Positions 1-10,760 of a DNA stretch of 64,000 nucleotides are shown here, piece by piece. The position numbers were made by a program, and so were the translations under genes. The notes beneath the pieces are model-generated. The model had not been told where the DNA came from, did no database searches, and saw only the letters and a program-made list of their open reading frames with translations. Source of the stretch: Lucifuga dentata. Its lineage: Eukaryota; Chordata; Actinopteri; Ophidiiformes; Bythitidae. The DNA lies in contig VXCM01005681.1 in assembly GCA_014773175.1 (NCBI GenBank), forward strand, positions 20,734-84,733. The letters run 5' to 3'. How positions within the stretch are numbered: the first letter of the stretch is position 1; each line of letters starts with the position of its first letter.

Positions 1-125
1 CCCCCACCCCATGCCCACAATATATTATAAAAAAATAAGTTTTTAAAATCAAACCATGGAAAAAAAAAATACTGCACTGAATTCAGCCTGTCAATAGCTA
101 CAGTATAAAATAATTTCTGAACTGT
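1..125. other. Single-copy AT-rich sequence, no feature
   Basis: AT-rich DNA with short A runs. No repeat family or coding signal seen. Confidence 0.5.
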
Positions 126-356
126 ATGATTCTCGTAAACAACATTCTCTCTCTCTCTTCTTTTTTCACTTTTTCTTTTTTCCCTTTTTTCTCTTTTTTG
201 TTTTTTCTTTTTTTGTTTTTTCCCTTTTTTCTTTTTCTATTTTTTCTCTTTTTATTTTCCCTTTTTCTTTTTCCCTTTTTTTTTTCCTTTTTTTCCCTTT
301 TTTTCTTTTTTCTTTTTTCTTCTTTTTTTCCCCCTTTATTTCCTTTTCTCTTTTCT
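126..356 (+). repeat. Long polypyrimidine tract
   Basis: About 230 bases that are almost purely T and C on the plus strand, with only scattered A or G. The forward translation is a meaningless Phe/Leu/Ser string, so this is low-complexity DNA, not a gene. Confidence 0.9.
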
Positions 357-647
357 CATAAGCGGCAGTCTTTAGCGGCGACCTGAAGGAAGGAAGTCAA
401 ATTCCCTATAGAGTGGATGCTCCAGGCAGTCAAGTACTGAGAACAACTTCTTTATACCTCGTTTACTGTGGATCTGATGAAGCTGTTACCCCAGTCATCT
501 TAGAGGCAGTACTGATAGGCCTTACCAGCCTGTTTTTAGACTAATGCTGCTAAACCAGGCCACAATACAGTAAGATAACAGATTCTATAAAACACTGATA
601 AAACAGTGTCATGAACACATTGCAGACCTTAAAAGAATTCATCTTCC
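357..647. other. Single-copy sequence, nothing recognised
   Basis: Mixed-composition DNA between the pyrimidine tract and the first TTAA element. No open frame, repeat or RNA gene recognised. Confidence 0.5.
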
Positions 648-1247
648 TTAAAGGACCATACCAGTCATTTTGCATGTTTGAGTCTAATATATAAAATTTT
701 CATACATGTGACGTTACTGATAATCATTTCCCAAAGCATACTACTGGAACAGTGAATTATTATTATTTTTTCTATCTTCCAGACCACCATTGGTTTCAGG
801 TCATTCTGGTACGATATTAAAATCAACTTGTTGATACTTGAAACATTCTTGGGATATCATTGTGAACAAGACATGCATTCAGGTTTTTTTTTTTTTTTTT
901 TTTTTTAAAGAAGTTACATGCTTTTAGCGTTTAAGCGCAATAAAAAGCACAGAGTGAATGTATGCCTCCACTGGGGAATATAGTTCCAAAAGAAGACCTG
1001 CATTTAATGAAAAATTTAAACATTCGTACTTCATAAGGCTGCGTAACTATTAGCAGGCGAAACATCGATTTTTAAGGTGGGTGTATTGCTTGAATATTTC
1101 ATTTAGAAAGATTAAGAGGCTTTGTAAAATATCAGGAAAGCTGAAATATGGTTTTATCCTTTGGGAAATGATTGTCAGTAACGTAACATGTATGAAAATG
1201 GAATATATTAGGCTCAAATATGTTAAATGGATGGTATGGTCCTTTAA
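648..1247 (+). mobile_element. TTAA MITE, subfamily 1, copy 1
   Basis: Complete 600-bp non-autonomous element. It begins TTAAAGGACCATACCA and ends with the inverted form TGGTATGGTCCTTTAA. The inverted repeats extend about 88 bp from each end, through the cores GTTTGAGtCTAATAT and AATATATTAGGCTCAAA. The body contains the family block GAATATAGTtCCAAAAGAAG and a poly-T run at 884-906. TTAA sits at both junctions, as expected of piggyBac/Kolobok-type target duplication. There is no coding capacity. Small frames inside are products of the inverted repeats. Confidence 0.88.
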
Positions 1248-1695
1248 GAGGAACAGATGCTGCTGAACCTTCTGCAAAGGACATCAGTATTTGCTTCAAA
1301 TACTTTATCAACTTGTTTGTTATCATTTGCTATCAACAATCATGCCCAAGTATTTATGTTTGTTTATTTATTTATTTAGAGCGAGAGGGGAAGGAAGAGA
1401 GAAACGGAGGGTGACAAAAGAAGAGAAAAGGAAGAGAAAAGAGAAATACACTGACCACAAGTAGAATCAGAAAACCAGATTGTAGTTGTGGATATTTAAC
1501 ACAGGTTTAACACTGTCAATCCACAAACTGTGGTGTTGATGCTGTTAAACACGAGTGTCATGTTTCAAGGTCACTGACATGTTTGTCTTTATGATAAAGA
1601 TTTGATAAGCTACTGTTTGATTTATGTTTGCATGATTTCTTTTTCTTTATTCTGTCATTTTATGAAAAGTTAATGCAACAAAATATAATCAACAA
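1248..1695. other. Single-copy sequence with a short TTTA run and purine tract
   Basis: Holds a (TTTA)n run near 1355-1378 followed by an AG-rich purine stretch to about 1445. Otherwise nothing recognised. Confidence 0.5.
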
Positions 1696-2060
1696 TCTAA
1701 CTATAAAGACATAAATCTCTGTCTGTGGCATCAACATCTCTAGAACCCGGCACTGTATAAAGTTAATATTTGACAGGTTTATTGCTCAGGACCCAAGGAC
1801 GTGCAGTGTCACGTGTGAAGTTGTTTGGATGAACGGTTCTCAAATTGAGCTGTGTTGGTAAAAAGTAGTCCATGCGGCAGTATATGCTCTGGGCGCGGCA
1901 GCATATGCTCTGGTCCAGTGCCATGGTCTCAACCTGACCCTGTACAGCAAACAAACGTAGCTCATGATGACGTGCAGAACTAAATTATGGCAGGCTGCTG
2001 CACACACCAGAAAGTCCGGCACATTCTGAACATGCACGTTATGAATGGGCACTGCACTAG
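1696..2060 (+). mobile_element. Helitron-like non-autonomous element, copy 1
   Basis: 365-bp element starting TCTAACTATAAAGACA after an A and ending GGGCACTGCACTAG before a T. A 5' TC, a 3' CTAG, an A/T insertion point and no target duplication are Helitron hallmarks. A GC-containing imperfect stem (around TTCTGAACATGCAC) lies just inside the 3' end. The body shares the block TTTATTGCTCAGGACCCAAG with four other copies in the window. There is no helicase/Rep coding. Confidence 0.7.
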
Positions 2061-3044
2061 TAATATTAAAAGTACCTTCACCTGATCAATTTCAGTTCAA
2101 GTTAGTGCCGTTTAATGCATCTTCTCTATCTGTTAATGCATCTTTGTGGTCAAGAGAGGTAGAAAATGTTGCTATGGTAATTTATAGTAAGTCAGCCTTT
2201 TCTTCTAAGAATTATGTTGATTTGTACAATACCTAATTTGTACATTTTCATGGAAATATAACGTGAGTTGGTGTCTTTACCATCATATCAAAAAACTCAG
2301 AGTGCATATCTTTTCAAAGGCCCAGTTATCGTCTGATTTTTTATTTTTATTTTTTTTTGCTAATACAAATCCAGACTTTTACAATCTTTACCTGGAAATC
2401 ACACGTGTAAAAAGATTTCTCATGAACATTTACTATAAAGAATTGTGGGTAAATGCGGCCACTGTCTGAGCTTATGTTTTAATCCACCAGATCTGGTTCA
2501 ATATGTGGCTCTGGGCTAAATTACACCTGTTGATGAAGTCTACCACAGGATACACTTGATGTTTGTTTTTTCCATTAAGACTGCTGTCTTAGTTTTCTAC
2601 ATACCACAAATACTCTATCTCAGAATGTTAAAGAAAGTGAAAACAATAAGAATCCTATATTCAAATCTGGATATTCCTCTAAATCAACGCTAAATCAACA
2701 AAATGTCATCATAATCCATCCTTTTACTTTTTCAGATATCCTGCAAATAGACAAATGCTGAAGAAAACAGAACTTCTTTGGCAGAGGTAATAATGGAATC
2801 CATCCAGCAGGAAAACTCCTGCTATTATACAGTACTATTATACAAACTGTAGCACCATGACATGCTTTTAAGACAGGGCAGGTGAGAATTGTATTAGGAT
2901 AAAATGTCTTATCGAGAAAAAAGAAAGTAAGAAAACTTCAGAAAAGTAAGATTTTTTCACAATCTGGGATTCTGTTTGGACATCAGAATTAGGATTAGTT
3001 TAAATTGGAAGTAAGGTTAGAAAATTACAGAATAGTGCTATAGC
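2061..3044. other. Single-copy AT-rich sequence, nothing recognised
   Basis: Nearly 1 kb without a recognised repeat, RNA gene or credible open frame. Confidence 0.5.
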
Positions 3045-3097
3045 TGTGTGTGTGTGTGTGTATGTGTAAATGCAAATTAATATTCTTAAGTGTGTGT

Positions 3098-3135
<38 letters not shown>
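3045..3135 (+). repeat. (TG)n microsatellite, two blocks
   Basis: TG dinucleotides at about 3045-3066 and 3091-3135, separated by an AT-rich spacer. Confidence 0.95.
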
Positions 3136-3141
<6 letters not shown>

Positions 3142-3202
3142 CTTGTCAGGCTAAACTGCCTTCATTTAGACAAATTATAAAAAAGATGTTAACATAGCCA
3201 TG

Positions 3203-3788
3203 TTAAAGGACCATACCACCCATTTTGCATGTTTGAGCCTAATATATTCAATTTTCATACATGTTACGTTACTGACAATCATTTCCCAAAGGATAAAACA
3301 ATATTTCAGCTTTTCTGATATTTTGCAAAATCTTTTAATCTTTCATAATCAAATATTCAAGTGATACACCCACCTTAAAAATCCATGTTTCACCTGCTAA
3401 TGCAAAATTATGAAGTCACAGTCATTTAAATTTTTCGATAAATGCAGGTCTTCTTTTGGGACTATATTCCCCGGTGGAGATGTACATTCACTCCACACTT
3501 TTTATTGCACTTAAACGAAAAATTACTTAACTTCTAAAAAATCCGTGAATACACGTCTTGTTGGCGATGATACACTACCTATCCCAAGAACGTTTCAAGT
3601 ATCAACAAGTTGATTTTAACAGCGTATCAGAATGAACTGAAAGCAGTGACAGTCTGGAAGGTAGGAAAAAAAAAATTAACTAGCTATTCCAGTAGTATGC
3701 TTTGGGAAATGATTTTCAGTAGCGTTACATGTATGAAAATTGAATATATTAGGCTCAAACATGCAAAATGGATGGTATGGTCCTTTAA
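3203..3788 (-). mobile_element. TTAA MITE, subfamily 1, copy 2
   Basis: Complete 586-bp copy in the opposite orientation to copy 1. Ends are TTAAAGGACCATACCACCC and GGATGGTATGGTCCTTTAA with TTAA at both junctions. On the minus strand it carries the same internal block ATATAGTCCCAAAAGAAGAC and the TTCTGATACGCTGTTAAAAT segment. No coding content. Confidence 0.9.
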
Positions 3789-4290
3789 TTTGTGTCCCTG
3801 TGCAGAAATTAATAGAGCACCATATGGAGACATAAGGTAAGCTGCCCTTTAATTGAAATAATTTTGATACCAGGACCAAAAACACAACAATGCACGGCGT
3901 GCCGAGCGTCTCCTGCGCTGCACTTTCATTGACACATCGAACAAGGCGAACAAAGGAAGTGAGGGACACACATGACCTCCGCTTTCTGCACGGCAACACA
4001 ACAAAGCTGCTCAGACAGCTGGCGCTCAGCACGCCGTCGCTCTGAAAGCAGCCAAAGAATTATTGTAAAGAAAAGGAAATCACGTTAGCGCGAGAGTGGA
4101 GGTGAAGAGGAATCGGCCTGTTGTTCTCATATCAGGAAAGCTTTTGTGGGGGAACGAGGCCTGCAGGGAGTAAAAATGTTTTTGTGATTCAATTTGGTCG
4201 TCACGACCATGTTAAGACTAATTTGTGTGTGTTTGTATTTCTTCAGATCCATTAGGCCCAATCAGTGTCCTGTTACTGTCTCATCTACTA
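3789..4290. other. Single-copy sequence with a CpG-containing patch
   Basis: The stretch about 3885-4140 is richer in G, C and CpG than its surroundings. Neither strand gives a convincing frame or splice-flanked exon. It could be regulatory, which is an inference from composition only. Confidence 0.35.
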
Positions 4291-4326
4291 GTGTGTGTGT
4301 CTATCTGTGTGTGTGTGTGTGTGTGT
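4291..4326 (+). repeat. (GT)n microsatellite
   Basis: GT dinucleotides interrupted once by CTATCT. Confidence 0.9.
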
Positions 4327-5439
4327 AAAATACAATTAGATCAATATACTGTATTGGGACCATGTTGGGCTTTAACTAGATATCAGATGTTGGTCAGTCG
4401 TTGATTTAAGTCACCAATATGATAGAGATTCTGCTCAGTCGATAGAAAAAAAAAACAAAATAAAATTATTTCAGCTGTTTCTAATACAAATCAGGTTTGA
4501 AAAACTTAACAGACTGTGTTTTTTTCTAGATTCAAATGTTGAATAAAACATACTTGAAACAGGCTGAAATAATCATAATACACGGACATTTTTTTTTTTT
4601 TTTTTTTTTTTTACTTTCTGAAAATAAAGTTTTAGGAGCCATTTGTAAAAATGGCAAAATGACTGCACTACATAAATTTGGATTTTAGCTGTTTTTTTGT
4701 TTTTTTTTATTTTACTCATTTTATTTTTTACTCCTTTTGTTGATCAGTTGACTATGGATTGCAGATGGAAACTATCCAGTGGCTTAATGTGGTACACATC
4801 TTCTGTCTTTATTTAATGGGTTTTGTACACGGTCCCTAATAAAATAAATACGGGCTGTTTTAATTTAACTTTTGTCCAAGTAGAACCTCCATCATATATT
4901 GGTATTTTACAGTATTAACTAACAAATATCTGAAGTCCAAATTCTTTTAGAAAATGTCACTTTAATCATTATTTGATAAAAAATTATGGAGAAATTTAAA
5001 ATTTCAATCTTTGTGAGCTGATAACTCAAATAATTTCAGTAGTTTGGGTTTCAGGACTTTATTTTATTCTAAAAGCAATTGTTTCAATTAAATACTGATT
5101 GATTGTCATTTTTAGGACAAGAAAATGGTCGAAAAAGAAAAAAGAAATCAGCTATAATATCTTTGTTCCAAAAATTTCTGCCTGGTCTTTAAACCAATAT
5201 TGATCAACCCCTCTGCATATGTGTCTATGTGTGTGCATGTGTGCGTGCACGTATACGACCTTGCATCACAACCTGTTAGTCTCTCAGCGTTATCGTCACT
5301 TCCTCGTCCGCCGAGGGTCACGCCAGTGGGGCGGAGATGACAAATGGCAAAAAAGACAAAGAGGGAGCAGGCGGCAGATGGAAGACAGGAAGGAGAAAAA
5401 AAGAAACGTTTCACCGCTTTCAGAGAAACTCTATCGGTG
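4327..5439. other. Single-copy AT-rich sequence with poly-T
   Basis: Includes a 24-base T run at 4589-4612 and a short T-rich patch near 4692-4732. No gene or repeat family recognised. Confidence 0.5.
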
Positions 5440-5995
5440 AGGAGCCCGGCGTAATCACATTACCCAAGAAAACTTTTACTTATGGCTAATGGAATTCGCT
5501 TAAAATTGAACCGCTGGGGCAAAAGTAGATTTGCATTGATCCAGATATGTATAGAGCCAAAGTCAGTCTATCTATTCTGTGAGGGAATTAAAGGCCGCTA
5601 AGCCTATAGAGCCAGACTGTATAATCCTGTGTTAAAAGATCAATACTGGCTGGAACCCACGTGAGCTTTTTCATTGTGTGTCCCAACATACCCACATTAT
5701 ATGCAACCATGTCTTTGCATGTGTATATTTATCCAGAATGTATATTTTGCCAGTAAATCCTTCAGCTTGGGGGAGAGCCAGCCATCCCCGGCTCCCCCGG
5801 CCCTGGCGAATCGTGAACGAAGGGGTCTTCGGCCGTCTGTCGTGGGGAGATTTCAACCGAACTGTTAACACCGTACAAATAAGCATGGCTGCCCGGCGTT
5901 TATTTAGTCTGACACTGACGACACTCATCGTCTGGCCTCTGACAGCTTTAACCGAGGAAGAGCAGACGGAGCAGACCGCACTGCAAAAAGCTCCA
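5440..5995. other. Candidate conserved noncoding / CpG-containing block
   Basis: Balanced single-copy DNA with TAAT-type sites (GGCTAATGGAATTCGC), the octamer-like ATTTGCAT, and a CpG-containing core at about 5755-5990. Open frames exist on both strands through the core but none has recognisable domains. Conservation cannot be judged from one sequence. Confidence 0.25.
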
Positions 5996-6071
5996 TGTTA
6001 TCCAGTATCAAAATAATGACATTATTTCAATGTGTTTCAAAAATAAATCCACTTGTTTCAGGAATTTTCTA

Positions 6072-6223
6072 CAAATGATTGTCAATATCCAGGGCTGACA
6101 CGAGTATTCTGGGGGCCCTAAGAAGATTTTAAAATTGGGGAAGCCACCAACCTGACTGCAACAAAATTATGTCAGCCTAGTTTGTTTCTTTATAAGACTG
6201 GATTTTATTGCCAATTTAACAGA
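6072..6223 (+). repeat. Dispersed repeat R4, copy a
   Basis: Begins GATTGTCAATATCCAGGGCT and runs through GCCACCAACCTGACTGCAAC to AATTTAACAGA. The same sequence recurs directly after the adjacent Helitron-like element and, inverted, near 34.7 kb. Confidence 0.75.
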
Positions 6224-6560
6224 CTAGTGCAGTGCCCGTTCAAAACGTGTCTGTTCGGAACAGGTCAGACATTATGGTGCACATCCTCATGAGCTAGCTT
6301 TGTTTGCTGTACAGGGTCGGGTTGAGACCGTGCCACTGAACATATTCTGCCACGCCTGCAGCGTATCCTGCCGTGCAGACTGCTTTTTATTGACACAGCT
6401 CAATTTGAGAACCGCTCATCCAAACAACTTCACATGTGACACTGCACGTCCTTGGGTCCTGAGCAATAAACCTGCTGAATATCAACTTCATACAGCATCG
6501 GGTTCTAAAGATGTTGGTGCCATAGATGGATGGACGGAGATTTCTGGCTTTATAGTTAGA
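6224..6560 (-). mobile_element. Helitron-like non-autonomous element, copy 2
   Basis: 337-bp minus-strand copy. Plus-strand ends are CTAGTGCAGTGCCCGTTC and CTTTATAGTTAGA, the complement of the 3' CTAG and 5' TC termini. Near the 3' end the palindrome CTGTTCGGAACAG fits the expected hairpin. It is flanked on both sides by repeat R4. Confidence 0.72.
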
Positions 6561-6561
6561 T

Positions 6562-6735
6562 GATTGTCAATATCCAGGGCTGGCCTGGGTATTTTGGGGG
6601 TCCAAAGCAGATTTTGAAATTGGGGTGCCACCAACCTGACCACAACAAAATTTAGTCAGCCTATTTATTTATTTATTTATTTTATATAACACTGTATATT
6701 TTATTGCTAATTTATCAGATATTTCCAGGGATTCA
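6562..6735 (+). repeat. Dispersed repeat R4, copy b
   Basis: Second R4 copy in direct orientation, starting GATTGTCAATATCCAGGGCT immediately after the Helitron-like element. A (TTTA)n expansion lies in its distal half. Confidence 0.75.
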
Positions 6736-6954
6736 TGACACACATAAATGAGCATTCTGAATATAAATAAATACATAATTTAAAAAAAAAAAAATTAAAA
6801 TGAAACTACAAATTTAGAAATACAGACGTAGAGATTGAGAAGTTCTATACTCTCAAATAAATTATTTTAAAATAGATTTCATTTCTAATACCATCAAAAT
6901 CTAACTTTGGATCTCTATGAGCCATTGGTTCCTAGCACTCATAAGTCAAATCAA
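6736..6954. other. AT-rich single-copy sequence
   Basis: Nothing recognised apart from a short A run near 6781-6794. Confidence 0.5.
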
Positions 6955-7062
6955 GCCAGTTTATTTATATGACATTTCATACATCATACATAGATTCAAT
7001 GTGCTTCACATAAAATAAAAACAAGAGCAGATGTACATGCAAGGCTTACAGACAATTCAATA
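6955..7062 (-). mobile_element. LINE 3'-tail fragment
   Basis: The stretch reading AGTTTATTTATATGACATTT then AATGTGCTTCACATAAAATA matches, from memory, the common 3' tail of fish L2/CR1-type LINEs in reverse. Only the untranslated tail is present. Confidence 0.45.
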
Positions 7063-7084
7063 AATTCATATACTGTAATCAACA

Positions 7085-7270
7085 TTAAAAATTCATAAAA
7101 CACAGCACCAGATTTAATGTGTCAATAAGGGCAAATATCTTCATGTAACCATGTTCCCTCATTCATAAATGCATGTTACCGGCATCTTTTTGTCTTTGCC
7201 CTGAAAGAGGCGTTACTATGGTATTTCCTTATTTACATGTTGGGGAAGCGATTCATAAAACACACTGTCA
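7085..7270 (+). repeat. Dispersed repeat R2, copy 1
   Basis: Starts TTCATAAAACACAGCACCAG and continues through CCTCATTCATAAATGCATGT to TTATTTACATG. Related copies occur at 23.35 and 51.15 kb. I cannot assign the family. Confidence 0.6.
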
Positions 7271-7334
7271 CACAAAAAATAAGACCTGTTTCAGTCTGGC
7301 AGTAAATTTCAGTGGAACTAAATCTGGGGGATAT

Positions 7335-7566
7335 TTTAAACTTCTCTGGTTTCCTTCCACCTCCAAAAACATGCAAGTTAGGTGAACTGGAAACTCTAAA
7401 TTGACTGTGTGTATGTGTATGTGTGTGTGTGTGTGTGTGTGTGTCAGTCCTGTGACTGGCTGGTGACTTGTCCAGGTGTACCCTGCCTCTCGCCCAATGA
7501 CCGCTAGGATCGGCTCCAGCCCCTTGTGATCCTGAAAAGGATATGCAGGTATGGATGATGGATGGA
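7335..7566 (+). mobile_element. Fish LINE/SINE 3' region with internal (TG)n
   Basis: Contains the string familiar from fish retroelement tails: CCAAAAACATGCAAGTTAGG, a TG repeat at 7404-7444, then GACTTGTCCAGGTGTACCCT and CGGCTCCAGCCCC, ending in ATGGATG units. The family name (L2-type) is from memory and tentative. Confidence 0.6.
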
Positions 7567-7718
7567 TTTTAAACTGTATTTACCTCATGAGTGTTACTGA
7601 TCAGTACAATTTGATATTTAATATTATGTGATCAGTCAGTGTATTTAAATGTTGAGTTTTAGTCCAAAGTTACACTGGACACAATGGCGCTGTACCTCAA
7701 GTCCCAGCCTCTGCATGC

Positions 7719-7721
<3 letters not shown>
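7567..7721. other. Single-copy sequence
   Basis: No feature recognised. Confidence 0.5.
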
Positions 7722-7772
<51 letters not shown>

Positions 7773-7801
7773 ACACACAGACATACACACACACACACAC
7801 A
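7722..7801 (+). repeat. Compound (CT)n(CA)n microsatellite
   Basis: About 48 bases of CT followed by a (CA)n tract, together 80 bases. Confidence 0.95.
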
Positions 7802-7998
7802 CGCAAAACCTCCACCCTAGTGCACTGCAACTCTCCATAATGTGTGGATCTATCTTTTAACTTATTGTCAGTCTTAAGATGTGGAGCTCTAAAGCAGAAA
7901 ATTCAGGTTTCCTTCACAGATTTAATGTGTTAATTTTGATTATGAAGCACCTCATCAACACAGCGACCTTCATTAGCTTTTACCTGAGACATACCTTG

Positions 7999-8073
7999 TT
8001 ACACAACGCTAGTTACAACAACGCTCGTCACAATCACATGGGTTACAACAACACTCCTTACAACAACGCCCTG
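7999..8073 (+). repeat. Short minisatellite, 15-bp period
   Basis: Five imperfect 15-bp units related to TTACAACAACGCTCG. In one forward frame (7879-8184, 101 codons) they encode a Tyr-Asn-Asn-x-x pentapeptide repeat. No domain, homologue or splice context supports that frame as a gene. Confidence 0.5.
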
Positions 8074-8208
8074 CTAATAGGAAACAGATGCATTGATGAA
8101 ATAATGAATGAGCTTCAGTTATCCTTTGGCAGAAATGGCAAGATTTTCATTTGCAAAAATTTCTCATCTGTTTTAAGACATTAGCTTGTAAAATGAGGTG
8201 ACATGTAA

Positions 8209-8750
8209 TGTTGCGTTCAACAGACCTCTGTAGCTCCAACTTCCAACCTCAAACCGTTCAAGCCACGTAATCAAAAAGCATAGCTAAACACCAATAAATG
8301 TAAAATTAATTAAACTTTGTAATAAACGCTAACTAAAGTAAAGTTAGGCTACAGGACTGTTTGGTTGTGCTGTTTTACAATGATATTAATCACTGTGGGT
8401 ATTAAACTTTGTTCAGAGAAGTAATATGAAATTATTTACACTTACGTATCAATGGCAAACAGTTATCATACCAAATAGATAGCTAACTTGGCGATATATT
8501 CTAACCTTTTTCTTTCAATGTCACACAAGAAAAAATACTTTATTTGCCTTTCAGCTGATCATTTCCATTCACAAAGCTCACTTCCACAGGTGCTGCCATG
8601 TTGAGTGGCGTCATACTCAGTAAGTCGGGGTAGATAGTTTTGTCCTAGTTTCCCAACCAGAGCTCCAACTTCAAGTGTCTTATTTTTTGTCGCATTTTTC
8701 CAAGTAAGAAGTCAGAAAAATCTGAGTTCCAAGGTCTGTTGAACGCAGCA
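8209..8750 (+). mobile_element. Harbinger-like MITE, copy 1
   Basis: 542-bp element bounded by inverted repeats TGTTGCGTTCAACAGACCT and AGGTCTGTTGAACGCAGCA (one mismatch) and by a direct TAA at 8206-8208 and 8751-8753. A 3-bp TWA duplication is characteristic of PIF/Harbinger transposons. Sub-terminal copies of the AACTTCCAA/CCAACTTCA motif occur inside. There is no transposase frame. A second copy lies inverted at 60.8 kb. Confidence 0.75.
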
Positions 8751-8883
8751 TAAGACGACTTATCTTGCTGCAACCACCTTGACCTTAAACTTTTGTTGCT
8801 TGTATGAACATGATGATTTCTCTAGATTATTTTGCCCATTATAGGATTTTATTGTGGTGTCAGCTGGCCGCCAAAATAACAAA
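8751..8883. other. Single-copy sequence
   Basis: No feature recognised. Confidence 0.4.
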
Positions 8884-8908
8884 ACATGGCCAAAAGTATT
8901 GCACCCCC
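8884..8908 (+). mobile_element. Tc1-like terminal fragment
   Basis: Reads ATGGCCAAAAGTATTGCACC up to a single-N gap at 8909. The same terminal motif recurs at 9025-9050. Confidence 0.5.
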
Positions 8909-9020
8909 NTTGCTCTAATTTCCTTTTCTGGCTTCCACTGCCTCTGGTCGTTTCTTTTCAGATATCAGAGAATTATGATGAGCTGGATGTGGATGCCGAA
9001 TACATAATCTGAGTATGTTA

Positions 9021-9430
9021 TACAATGCTGGCCAAAAGTATTGCACCCCCTGTATTTTTGTCTAAATTTTACCAAAGTACCACTCCAAACACAACAAGAT
9101 TCATTTACTGGTGTTTTACAAGTAGCTGAGTATTCGTTCGGAATATTCAACTATTCTTTAGACTTAAAGTTGGATTTCAGAGTAGGTAATAAGACTACAA
9201 TATTTCTACAAGTCAGTGAAAACAGGTGAAAACCATTCGCTCTGACCTCAAAGAAAATGTTTTAACTTCCTGTTTGATCTCTACTAATAATATTGGTATT
9301 CTTCAAATCTTAACAATATGTCAAAAGTGTCTTCCTACTTAACACAAGAAATATTGGCTTTTTTTGAGTTTTACTTACTCTAATACACTAAAAAAAAATA
9401 CATTTTGTTGTGTTTGGAGTGGTGTTTTAA
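9021..9430 (+). mobile_element. Tc1-like non-autonomous element, left end and body
   Basis: Starts at a TA dinucleotide, then CAATGCTGGCCAAAAGTATT, a terminus I recognise from fish Tc1-like elements. Inside, a perfect 19-bp inverted pair lies at 9079-9097 (ACCACTCCAAACACAACAA) and 9405-9423. The expected right terminus is not visible, so the copy is decayed or truncated. Confidence 0.55.
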
Positions 9431-9742
9431 CTCAGAAAGAAAAGTTTACACAAAAGGACAATAGATGGAAGTTAGCCCCCTTGACCAACTATGTTTGTTA
9501 TTAATGTAAATTGTAAACTAATTAATGTAAACCGTTCATAATATCTTACCAAACCTTCAGGGAGGTGTTCTTTCTCAGCATGTGCTTTACACGAAATCAG
9601 AGCTTGAGATTAGCTAAGCGGTCAGGCCCTAATCAAATCACACGGCTTTAAATGGCCAACATTGATCAGCGCTGGGAAAATAATTGATCCTGGCAGTCCA
9701 TCAGTCTCATCTCCATTCGCTTCTCCTCTCATCTGGCTCCAC
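9431..9742. other. Single-copy block, candidate conserved noncoding element
   Basis: The part about 9545-9742 is balanced single-copy DNA with TTGATC/TGATTAG-like sites (ATTGATCAGCGC, ATAATTGATCC). No coding signal. Regulatory function is a guess. Confidence 0.25.
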
Positions 9743-9869
9743 GGGTCGGCCCGCGAACCCTGAGAATGTGCTAAATGACCTCACACGCCAACCACGTCGC
9801 CGCACNGGGTCGGCCCGCGAACCCTGAGAATGTGCTAAATGACCTCACACGCCAACCACGTCGCCGCAC
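9743..9869. other. Assembly duplicate around a single N (63 bp)
   Basis: The 63 bases at 9743-9805 repeat exactly at 9807-9869 on either side of N 9806. This is best read as unmerged overlapping contig ends, not a genomic tandem repeat. Confidence 0.85.
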
Positions 9870-9979
9870 ACACACTCGACAGTGACCTCATTGACGAGCC
9901 AGCTACTGCCAATACTCGAGTGCACAAATACTCACTCAGTCGCGTACATGCTCATCAGTTGGGAGGTCATGTCGACCCC

Positions 9980-10004
9980 ATCATCATCATCATCATCATC
10001 ATCA
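9980..10004 (+). repeat. (ATC)n microsatellite
   Basis: About eight ATC units. Confidence 0.9.
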
Positions 10005-10497
10005 CGCTGGCTGGAAGTTGCAGGGCAGATGTGCAGCAATGACATTGCATCCACAGTGGCACACGGACAAATCTGATGACTTAGAAAATCCAAATATGAG
10101 ATTAGTCCTTCTGACTGACTCCTGAGTGCTACTCGGCACAAATGGGGATCTAAGAAGATAATAACTGTACAATTGCTTTTATAGGGACGGAGCTATTCAA
10201 TTACAGACCCCTGGAGTTATTATGACAGTACCACAGCTGGATAATGGGAATAGATGCCATTTTTAAAACCTTTATTTACAAAGCATCAGAGGAATTGTGA
10301 AGGTTGTATATATGTACAGTTCAAGAGTTAATCCAGGAGGTCCATATCTTCGTTAACTTCTCAAATTTATTAAATCACAAATGAAACTGGTTCAAATGAT
10401 GCATTTCACCACAAGCACCATCAGATTTGCTTTACAATAATCTCAATGTAAAGTATATGTATACATACTGTATACATACAGTATATACAGTGGGGTC
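10005..10497. other. Single-copy sequence with AT-rich palindromes
   Basis: The end (about 10453-10497) is a cluster of short GTATAC/TATGTATA palindromes. Otherwise nothing recognised. Confidence 0.45.
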
Positions 10498-10760
10498 CTA
10501 AAGTCTGAGACCACTGTGAAAATGCTTCTATTTTGCATTCTTCTTTAATTTAATACAAGATTTTTCCTAACAAATGATAATATCATCTTAAGAATTAGAG
10601 TGAAAAGCTGAATCTTTGAAAAATGTACATGAATGTCAGAATATCTTAGTATTTGGTTATCATTGTTTCATAGTATTGGTTTTCATTGTTTCCCATATAA
10701 AAAGCCAAGGAGAGGGGGAAACAAGGCAACAAGGATCCCCAACCAAAATCAAACCAGGAC
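10498..10760 (+). mobile_element. Tc1/mariner-like left end
   Basis: CAGTGGGGTCCTAAAGTCTG follows a TA-rich palindrome, a terminus typical of fish Tc1-like elements. No matching right end is seen nearby. The right limit is approximate. Confidence 0.5.

Noticed and set aside
9743..9869. Apparent 63-bp tandem repeat, and the seven similar cases
   Set aside because: Each is split by a single N with exact copies of near-constant length, so they are assembly artefacts rather than minisatellites.
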